Source: Chloroflexota bacterium (GTDB lineage Bacteria; Chloroflexota; Ktedonobacteria; Ktedonobacterales; Ktedonobacteraceae). From it: 11,130 bases of DNA. The stretch spans positions 1 through 11,130 of the forward strand of contig VBHS01000042.1 in assembly GCA_005881295.1 (NCBI GenBank). The letters run 5' to 3'. This document shows positions 5,782 through 11,130 of this stretch, one piece after another. The position numbers and the translations under genes were made by a program. Position 1 is the first letter of the stretch; each line of letters starts with the position of its first letter. The notes beneath the pieces were generated by a model, which was given only the letters and a program-made list of their open reading frames with translations, made no database searches and had not been told where the DNA came from.

Positions 5782-8512
5782 GCGCCTGCAAGGGAAAATT
5801 GCGCTGGATCAGACCGGGCAGGTAGACAACGGGAAATTCCAGTCCCTTGCTGGCGTGGACGGTCATGACGCGGATAATATCCGGCTCCTCCTCGCTATTT
5901 TCTTCAGTTCCTTGCCGCCTGTTATCACCACCATCCTGACCTAAACGTGTCAGGACGTTCAAATAATCGAGAAAACCTTTAAGCTGTTCCTGAATTTTTG
6001 GAGGAGGTGCAACCTGTTCACCACGTTCCTCCGCCGCCTGTTCCAGTCGCCTGCGCAGCATCTCTTGCTGCTGGTCATAGCGCCGGGCAAGCTGTAAAAA
6101 AGCCAGGTAGTCGGCCAGCAGGGGAGATGCTTGCAGGTTCTCGTGCACGCCTGCACCTGCATTCTCAAGCTTGCTTTCAGCCTTTATGAGCAGGTCGCGC
6201 ACGGTCGAAGTTTCCATGAAGAGGTATTGCGCCAACAGTGACCAGGCATTAGGGGCGAACTGAGAGAGTGATTGTAACATACTCGACAGGCGTGACAGCG
6301 AGTGACGGCCCTCGACACTCATCCTGAGCGGCGCCTCGTCATTGAATATCATCCAACTCAGCGGACGGGTCTGCCCGCGCGCTGCCAGCAGGAGGGTTTC
6401 AATGTCGCTCTGCGAGAGGAGATATTCTGGCTGTCGCGCTGCGCGCAGGATGCCCATACCGCTTGCATCGGCCAGGAGTAACACGATGGAGAGCAGATCT
6501 TTGATGTGCTGCTGGGTCAGGACGCCCCTCTTCTCAACCACGGGCAGGTCTGCCAGCGCCAGGGCGCGAGTAACTTTACCCACCCACGCCCGCGTGCGGC
6601 AGAGTATCGCCATGTCTTTATAGGCATAGCCCTGCGCGTGCTTGTAGCGGATATCCATGATGAGCCCTGCCAGTTCATTGGCGACATCTTCTGCACTTGC
6701 CAGGGTGACGTACGTTTCAGCATGGGTCATGCGTGTGGCCTGTACATTCCTGGGGGCGCCGGACGAAGCATCTTCCCCGGTGGAAACTGCGTTTTTGGAG
6801 TTCGAATCCATGTCCAGTTCCAACTGCCGCCAGCGAAATGACTCGGCCAGGTCCACGATATCGGGGCGAGAGCGGTAGTTGTGGCTCAGAGGCAGCACTA
6901 CCGCGCCGGGGTAGTCCTGCTGGAAGTTGGCGATATTGGCCGGTGAAGCGCCGCGAAACCCATAAATGGCCTGGTTTGCATCGCCGACTACCCATACGTT
7001 GCGCTCTTCACCTGCCAGCAAACGCAGGAGTACACCGCTGGCCCTGTTGATATCTTGAAACTCGTCGACAAGGATATGGTGAAAGCGCTGCTGCTGTTCG
7101 TAGAGTACCTCCTCGACCTCTTGTAGTAACTGGACCGTCAGCATGATAAGGCCGCCAAAGTCGGTATCTCCCCGTTCACGTAGACCTTCCTGGTAGAGCG
7201 CGTAAATGGAGGCTACCTCGAGGGCTTTGTGCGCGCTCAACTGTGCCTCTTCGTCGGCTGCGCTCTCAAGCATACGTAGTGCCAGCAGTCGATACTGTTC
7301 GGGCGATACCAGCTCGTCTTTGGCGCGCGAGATGGCTTTCAAGATATCCGGAAAATAATATGCTGGAGACTTCAAGTTGCGATAGTGGTAGAGCGGCATT
7401 TCTCCCGCCAGCTGGCGCAGCAGGAAATAGCCTTCAGTTTCGTCGATAACGGTAAAGTCTGGTCGCAGCCCCACAAGTTGACCGTAGGTGCGCAGCATTT
7501 CAGCGCAGAAGGCATGAAAAGTACTGACTGTAGGTGTATGCTGTAAGGCTCCCCCGTTGAAACCTTTGTCGTTGCGTGGGTCATCCCTTTGCAGTACCTG
7601 CCCCAGGCGCTCCTGCATCTCCTGTGCCGCTTTCCGTGAGAAGGTCAAAGCTAAGATATGCTCTGGCTGCACGGCGAGCGTATTGATCAAATATTCCGTG
7701 CGACCGATCAGCGTGCTGGTTTTGCCACTGCCCGGCCCTGCCACGATCAACGCGGGAGTGGGAGCCTCAATGGCCGCTTTTTGAAACTCATCATATTGCT
7801 TTTTCGCAATGGTTTTTGTGCCGTTCGAGGGCAGCCCCTGGGGGCCGGGATGGGATGGGACAAGGGGTTCCGTTGCCAGGCTTACTAGCCGGTTGAGCAT
7901 GGCGGCATTGGATACGTCAAAAAGTTTGGCGAGCCCGGTTGTCGGGATGTGTTCGTGCAAATAGAGGGCTCTTACCTGCTCAATGGGCATGAGCAGTTCA
8001 GCAGCGAAGATATTGGCCGCCAGTTCACGTTCGCTGCGAGGATTATAGGACTGGCCGATACCCAGCACCTCCTGTAACAGTTCCTGCTCGTTCTGCCCTA
8101 CCACTTCCTCTTGCACATCCGGCTGCTGGCATGGGTCTTCACGCGACAGTTCCGGTAGAAATTGCGATGCCGGGGGAAGACTTGCCGCTTGCCCGCTTTC
8201 TTGCAACAACTGGCTTCTATGCGCGTTGTCTCTGTGCAGCACGGCGTGGCCGAGCTCGTGGGCCAGCGTAAAGCGGCGCAGCGATTCAGGCAACGTCCGG
8301 CAGAGCCAGATCAGGTCTTCATCTGGCTCAAGGAAGCCATACGTGCCTTCTGGATAATCTTTTACGTGAAATGTTTCTACCTGGAGTCCGGCCCAGGATA
8401 CGAGGGCATCTACCGGTGTTCTGGTATCTGTCCATGCTGGATGTTCCGCTTTATACAGTAGAAGTAGGTGACGAGCCGCCGCCACAGCCGCCTGTCGTAT
8501 CTGATCGTCCAT
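5702..8512 (-). CDS. ImmA/IrrE metallopeptidase domain fused to UvrD/PcrA-family helicase (broken before motif VI)
   Basis: Numbering is from the ATG at 8510-8512 (936 codons; GTG at 8522-8524 is an alternative start 4 codons upstream). Residues 1-190 look like an ImmA/IrrE zinc peptidase: RRFTLAHELGHAVLH with HELGH at 85-89, then ERELAANIFAAELLMP with the third-ligand Glu near 163. A Gln/Glu-rich insert of about 60 residues lies between them. Residues 237 on are a superfamily 1A helicase: Q-motif, Walker A AGPGSGKT (258-265), Ia LALTFSRKAAQEM, Ib TFHAFC, II DEFQD (483-487), III GDANQAIYGFRGA (510-522), IV LSHNYRS (542-548), V VMTVHASKGLEF (882-893). Family reading stops near residue 914 and 22 out-of-frame residues follow. 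Motif VI (VAxTRAR) is absent from both fragments, so ATPase activity should fail as written. Probable role if intact: DNA repair or damage response. Confidence 0.85.
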   Translation of the reverse strand: MDDQIRQAAVAAARHLLLLYKAEHPAWTDTRTPVDALVSWAGLQVETFHVKDYPEGTYGFLEPDEDLIWLCRTLPESLRRFTLAHELGHAVLHRDNAHRSQLLQESGQAASLPPASQFLPELSREDPCQQPDVQEEVVGQNEQELLQEVLGIGQSYNPRSERELAANIFAAELLMPIEQVRALYLHEHIPTTGLAKLFDVSNAAMLNRLVSLATEPLVPSHPGPQGLPSNGTKTIAKKQYDEFQKAAIEAPTPALIVAGPGSGKTSTLIGRTEYLINTLAVQPEHILALTFSRKAAQEMQERLGQVLQRDDPRNDKGFNGGALQHTPTVSTFHAFCAEMLRTYGQLVGLRPDFTVIDETEGYFLLRQLAGEMPLYHYRNLKSPAYYFPDILKAISRAKDELVSPEQYRLLALRMLESAADEEAQLSAHKALEVASIYALYQEGLRERGDTDFGGLIMLTVQLLQEVEEVLYEQQQRFHHILVDEFQDINRASGVLLRLLAGEERNVWVVGDANQAIYGFRGASPANIANFQQDYPGAVVLPLSHNYRSRPDIVDLAESFRWRQLELDMDSNSKNAVSTGEDASSGAPRNVQATRMTHAETYVTLASAEDVANELAGLIMDIRYKHAQGYAYKDMAILCRTRAWVGKVTRALALADLPVVEKRGVLTQQHIKDLLSIVLLLADASGMGILRAARQPEYLLSQSDIETLLLAARGQTRPLSWMIFNDEAPLRMSVEGRHSLSRLSSMLQSLSQFAPNAWSLLAQYLFMETSTVRDLLIKAESKLENAGAGVHENLQASPLLADYLAFLQLARRYDQQQEMLRRRLEQAAEERGEQVAPPPKIQEQLKGFLDYLNVLTRLGQDGGDNRRQGTEENSEEEPDIIRVMTVHASKGLEFPVVYLPGLIQRNFPLQAHANPAPTRTYYAAAMAGHDRRNIRLR

Positions 8513-8561
8513 ATCGATCCCCACAAAGATGTGCCTGCCTTCAAATGTTCATCGATGTTGT

Positions 8562-8570
8562 ATTGTACCA
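8562..8570 (-). promoter_or_regulatory. Extended -10 promoter of the helicase gene
   Basis: On the minus strand this reads TGGTACAAT, an extended -10 (TGn plus TACAAT, 8562-8567). The start would be near 8555, about 43 nt before the ATG at 8512. No clear -35. It lies back to back with the promoter at 8631-8639. Confidence 0.45.
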
Positions 8571-8630
8571 CAACGGTATCTTGTAGGTTAGCCCCATGAG
8601 AGCCTTTCTTCGCCAGGGACGTAGTAACTT

Positions 8631-8639
8631 TGATATAAT
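8631..8639 (+). promoter_or_regulatory. Extended -10 promoter of the membrane protein-coaX unit
   Basis: TGATATAAT, identical to the cmk promoter element, lies about 55 nt upstream of the 8694 start. There is no recognisable -35. The transcript would begin near 8646. Confidence 0.5.
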
Positions 8640-8693
8640 ATAGTAGATGGGACTATATTACTTTGGTGCCCGATTCATGAGGAGTTTTTTCTA

Positions 8694-8999
8694 ATGGAGT
8701 CATCCGAAATAATCACCAGGGCCAGAACAGAGGGTGAAAGACCTCCTGGCTGGGTTGTGTTGCCGCTCTCACGAAACAGTGTTCTTGTAGGAGTATTAGG
8801 CTGGTTTACCGGCGTCGTGCTGGGTCTTGGACTTTTTGGCATCATGGCGTATAGCGTTATTCCCCACAACTACCAGTATGGTATCATACCTGCTCTCATT
8901 ACCACATTGTTCCTGGGTTTTTTGCTTTTCGTTGGCCTGGGTAGCCTGTGGGCCCTGATCGCGGATACGAGGCGTCTTTTACAGGCAAGAATGTGTTAA
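8694..8999 (+). CDS. Small two-helix membrane protein (N-terminal part of a broken gene)
   Basis: The frame gives 101 residues: a polar N-terminus (1-28), helix 1 (about 30-56, VLVGVLGWFTGVVLGLGLFG), a short loop with PHNYQYG, helix 2 (about 63-90, ALITTLFLGFLLFVGLGSLW) and a short basic tail ADTRRLLQA before an abrupt stop. The start ATG at 8694 has GAGGAG at 8679-8684 with 9-nt spacing and lies downstream of an extended -10. The stop looks accidental: from 8987 a different frame carries coherent protein sequence up to 9199, suggesting that the original product was longer, with a cytoplasmic C-terminal domain. The stop of that second part lies 15 nt before coaX, so the locus and coaX probably form one operon. 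Function is unknown and no named family is claimed for the membrane part. Confidence 0.6.
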   Translation: MESSEIITRARTEGERPPGWVVLPLSRNSVLVGVLGWFTGVVLGLGLFGIMAYSVIPHNYQYGIIPALITTLFLGFLLFVGLGSLWALIADTRRLLQARMC

Positions 9000-9199
9000 G
9001 CCTCTTCGGTGGGCGAGCCTTTACCTCATCTGGAATGGGCTGGCGAATGAAACGTATGCGCACGCCCACCTCGCTGGCCTTTGTAGATAGCCGTAGCGAG
9101 CATGAGGTGATTGTCGTCGATGATAAATCGCATGGAGATCCTTTCATGATCGCTGCTCTTCTCAAACAGTATGCTGCCAGTGCGCAGAGCATCGCGTAG
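8987..9199 (+). pseudogene. Out-of-frame C-terminal domain remnant of the preceding membrane protein
   Basis: This frame has no credible start of its own: its upstream part is a shadow of the membrane protein, and there is no ribosome site. From 8987 it reads as ordinary protein: KNVLSLFGGRAFTSSGMGW, then MKRMRTPTSLAFVDSR, EHEVIVVDDKSHGDPFMIAA and LLKQYAASAQ, ending in TAG at 9197-9199. Alternating strands followed by a C-terminal amphipathic helix resemble the end of a PH-like (bacterial PH/YokE type) domain; this is inference. It appears to be joined to the membrane protein by an out-of-frame loss (3n+1 bases) near 8984-8990, with the earlier strands of the domain gone. The lost length cannot be told without a homologue. 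Confidence 0.5.
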
Positions 9200-9214
9200 T
9201 ATAAGGGGTTTTCT

Positions 9215-9997
9215 ATGTTACTTGCCATCGATATCAGCAATACGAATATTAAGTTTGGCCTGTATAACAGCACAACCATGCAGCGTCACTGGGTAGTCTC
9301 GACAGTGCGCCAGCGTACGACCGACGAGTACGCCATGGTGCTGAACGACCTGGCACATCATGCAGGCCATCAGCTAACCGATATCGATGATATTATTGTG
9401 TCGAGCGTTGTTCCACCGCTCACCCCGGTCTTCCAGGAGTTGGCTCAGCGCTATTTTGGCAAAGAGGCCATCACGGTCGATCATACAATGGATCTGGGGA
9501 TAAAGTACCTTATCGATAATCCGTGGGAACTTGGATCAGACCGCATTGTCATCTCGTTGGCCGCTCATCATCTCTATGGTGGGCCGGCGATCATTATTGC
9601 CTTTAGCACTGCTACCACCTTTGATGTTATTTCGGCTGAAGGAGATTTCCTGGGTGGAGCTATCGCCCCCGGGCTGGTCATTTCTGCCGAGGCTTTGAGC
9701 AGCGCCGCCTCCCGCCTCTTCCGCGTGGATTTGACGCCTCCGCGCGCGGCGCTGGGAAAAAATACCATAGAGAACATGCAGTCGGGGATCATCTTTGGGC
9801 ATGTCGGGTTAGTGCAAGGCTTGATTAGCCGCTTGCGCAAGGAGATTCCGGGTGTGACCGATGAGAGCGAGGTAAAGATAATTGCTCATGGCGGCCTGGG
9901 TGAGTTGATGGCTCCGATCATCCCTGAAATCCAGCATGTCAATCCATTTTTGCCCCTGGAGGGCCTGCGCCTGGCCTATGCTCGACTGCGTGGATAA
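9215..9997 (+). CDS. coaX: Type III pantothenate kinase
   Basis: CoaX phosphorylates pantothenate with ATP, the first step of coenzyme A synthesis, and acts as a dimer in the cytoplasm. The 260-residue length is typical. Seen in order: DISNTNIKFG (6-15, the DxGNTxxxxG phosphate motif, with Gly replaced by Ser8), SSVVPPLTP (63-71), WELGSDRIV (104-112, with the conserved GxDR Asp109), AFSTATTFD (129-137, the DxGTATTxD motif with Ala129 for Asp and Ser131 for Gly), GGAIAPGLVISAEAL, TIENMQSGIIFG and a C-terminal AHGGLGEL. Start ATG at 9215 follows AAGGGG at 9203-9208. The fold is complete, but three positions of the two phosphate motifs depart from consensus, so activity is likely but not certain. 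It is probably cotranscribed with the membrane protein locus (15-nt gap). A long hairpin lies 11 nt after the stop. Confidence 0.95.
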   Translation: MLLAIDISNTNIKFGLYNSTTMQRHWVVSTVRQRTTDEYAMVLNDLAHHAGHQLTDIDDIIVSSVVPPLTPVFQELAQRYFGKEAITVDHTMDLGIKYLIDNPWELGSDRIVISLAAHHLYGGPAIIIAFSTATTFDVISAEGDFLGGAIAPGLVISAEALSSAASRLFRVDLTPPRAALGKNTIENMQSGIIFGHVGLVQGLISRLRKEIPGVTDESEVKIIAHGGLGELMAPIIPEIQHVNPFLPLEGLRLAYARLRG

Positions 9998-10008
9998 ATA
10001 TAAACAGT

Positions 10009-10065
10009 ATTTGGTGTTGAAAGGCCGTTTGTGGAGTCGCCACGAACGGCCTTTCAACACCAAAT
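10009..10065 (+). terminator. 26-bp-stem hairpin after coaX
   Basis: Left arm 10009-10034 and right arm 10040-10065 pair over 26 bp with one G-T wobble around the 5-nt loop AGTCG. There is no T-run after the right arm (GTGTTGTATAC follows), so it is unusual as an intrinsic terminator. It could stop transcription in both directions, protect the 3' end, or be a palindromic element remnant. Confidence 0.6.
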
Positions 10066-10198
10066 GTGTTGTATACTTGTGAATATCACCCTAAAGTGGG
10101 ATGTGTACTGCGGAATTACACCTTATACTTCTATTGTAGGCACAGTAGTGTAGAATGAATATTGTATTGTCTGGACTTTACCAAGAAGGAGATGCAGA

Positions 10199-10753
10199 AT
10201 GAGCGTAGTTACTACTCGCGAGATCCCTCGCAACTACTGGTGGCTGGTGTTGCTGCGAGGAATCTTTGCGGTGCTCTTTGGCATCGTGGCCATTATATGG
10301 CCCGGCCCAACTCTCTTTTTTCTGATTTACCTGTTCGGCGCGTATGTCCTGCTCGATGGCATCACGGCGGTGGTTGTTGCTTTCCAGGAACGGAACGTCT
10401 ACTCACGCTGGTGGGTGGTCCTGATTGGTGGCATTGCTGGCATCATACTGGGACTCCTGGTTTTCTTCTGGCCCGGCGAGACCGCGCTTGTATTGCTCTT
10501 CCTCATTGCCGCCTGGGCAATCGTAACAGGCATTTTCGAGGTGATCGCTGCTTTCGTTGTGCCCCCTGGCGTTGGTATTGAGTGGGCCCTTATAGCAGGT
10601 GGGGTCATCTCCATTCTCCTGGGCGTCGTCCTGTTCTTCATCCCAGGGGCCAGCCTGCTGGCGTTTGTCTGGCTAATCGGCATTTTTTCTCTCATTTATG
10701 GCGTCGTATTAATCGTACGAGCCTTCCAATTCAGGAGGCTGCTCAAAGCATAA
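10199..10753 (+). CDS. HdeD/DUF308 family integral membrane protein
   Basis: This 184-residue protein is almost all membrane: six predicted helices at about 15-33, 38-62, 72-90, 94-120, 129-147 and 150-174, with a short basic C-terminus (FRRLLKA). It is built of three repeats with a period of exactly 57 residues, each centred on a Pro-Gly turn: WPGPT (34-38), WPGET (91-95) and IPGAS (148-152). That is the DUF308 pattern seen in HdeD, an acid-resistance membrane protein of enterobacteria. The biochemical role of the wider family is unknown. The start at 10199 has AAGGAG at 10186-10191, an ideal spacing. Upstream TAGAAT (10151-10156) or TATACT (10124-10129) could be -10 elements but both lack a good -35. 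The next gene starts 26 nt after the stop and may be cotranscribed. Confidence 0.9.
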   Translation: MSVVTTREIPRNYWWLVLLRGIFAVLFGIVAIIWPGPTLFFLIYLFGAYVLLDGITAVVVAFQERNVYSRWWVVLIGGIAGIILGLLVFFWPGETALVLLFLIAAWAIVTGIFEVIAAFVVPPGVGIEWALIAGGVISILLGVVLFFIPGASLLAFVWLIGIFSLIYGVVLIVRAFQFRRLLKA

Positions 10754-10779
10754 CCACTTTTTGGAATTGCGAGGAAACG

Positions 10780-11130
10780 ATGTCGAATTTGAGCTACGGT
10801 AAGTTGAGAGAACAGCTTGTACAGGCTGCACACCTCCTCTATCAGGCAGGCGTCATGTCACACAGCGGACATGGCAACATGAGTGTGAGACTGCCTGAAG
10901 CTGATCGCATGCTGTTGACTTCAACAGGTCAAATCACTCACCTGAAGCCAGAGCAACTGGTGGTCGTCACTTATGATGGTGAGGTGGTGGAAGGGACAAT
11001 GGACCCGATCACGCGCGAAATTGTTGGTATGCACGCGTGTGTCTACCGCGCGCGCAATGACGCACAAGCCGTCATTCATACCCACTCCCCTCGCGTGACA
11101 AGTTTTGCTCTAGCCCATAAGCCCCTGCCA
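10780..11130 (+). CDS. Class II aldolase/adducin family protein (3' end outside window)
   Basis: The frame is open from ATG 10780 to the window edge (117 codons seen of an expected 210-260). Family features are the N-terminal helix (LREQLVQAAHLLYQAG), the phosphate-binding SGHGNMSVRLP (29-39, like SGNxSxR of fuculose aldolases), the STGQITHLKPEQLVVV strand region, and the metal site: a Glu in REIVGMHACVYRA followed by VIHTHSP, whose two His are the first two zinc ligands. The third His lies beyond the window. Members include L-fuculose-phosphate aldolase, ribulose-5-phosphate epimerase and methylthioribulose-phosphate dehydratase; the substrate cannot be assigned from this part. The start is supported by GAGGA at 10771-10775, 4 nt upstream. 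It follows the HdeD-like gene by 26 nt. Confidence 0.9.
   Translation, partial: MSNLSYGKLREQLVQAAHLLYQAGVMSHSGHGNMSVRLPEADRMLLTSTGQITHLKPEQLVVVTYDGEVVEGTMDPITREIVGMHACVYRARNDAQAVIHTHSPRVTSFALAHKPLP

Noticed and set aside
6795..6812. GGAGTTCGAATCCATG, resembling a tRNA T-arm
   Set aside because: No acceptor or anticodon arms fit around it, and it lies inside the helicase coding sequence.
4894..8524. Programmed ribosomal frameshifting joining the two helicase frames
   Set aside because: No slippery heptamer is evident at the junction, and shifting would still leave motif VI missing, so a lost segment explains the data better.

Overview
The window looks like bacterial chromosome from a Chloroflexota-type organism, most likely a Ktedonobacteria relative. 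This is inference from gene content: a type III pantothenate kinase, a cytidylate kinase followed by a PlsC-family gene, a membrane-anchored WD40-like protein, an HdeD/DUF308 protein, and an ImmA/IrrE-UvrD fusion. No rRNA, tRNA, CRISPR array, transposase or phage gene was found. Shine-Dalgarno sites and sigma-70-like promoters, often with extended -10 elements, are readable.

Left part (1-3595), sparse: a minus-strand membrane-anchored protein with beta-propeller-like repeats (68-886), a minus-strand DUF1269 protein (1035-1529), a roughly 1 kb AT-rich gap with two tandem DnaA-box-like 9-mers and a dyad over a promoter-like element, a small LysM plus SH3b protein (2541-2939), and a 0.65 kb gap with terminator-like hairpins.

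Centre (3596-8524): cmk and a translationally coupled plsC-like gene (plus strand) converge with only 5 nt on a large minus-strand gene. That gene encodes an ImmA/IrrE-like zinc metallopeptidase domain fused to a UvrD/PcrA superfamily 1 helicase and an AddB-like iron-sulfur nuclease domain, a plausible DNA-damage or repair protein. Both plsC and the helicase are interrupted by out-of-frame losses of conserved core sequence. PlsC lacks everything between its NH and FPEGTRS motifs. The helicase lacks the region holding motif VI.

Right part (8525-11130): an extended -10 promoter leads into a two-helix membrane protein whose apparent C-terminal domain continues in another reading frame (a third break). 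Then come coaX with unusual substitutions in its phosphate-binding motifs, a 26-bp-stem hairpin, an HdeD-family membrane protein, and the start of a class II aldolase/adducin gene that runs off the window.

The two most notable points are the ImmA/IrrE-helicase-nuclease architecture and the clustering of three internal, frame-breaking losses in three adjacent loci within about 4.5 kb. The second needs a read-level check before being taken as biology.
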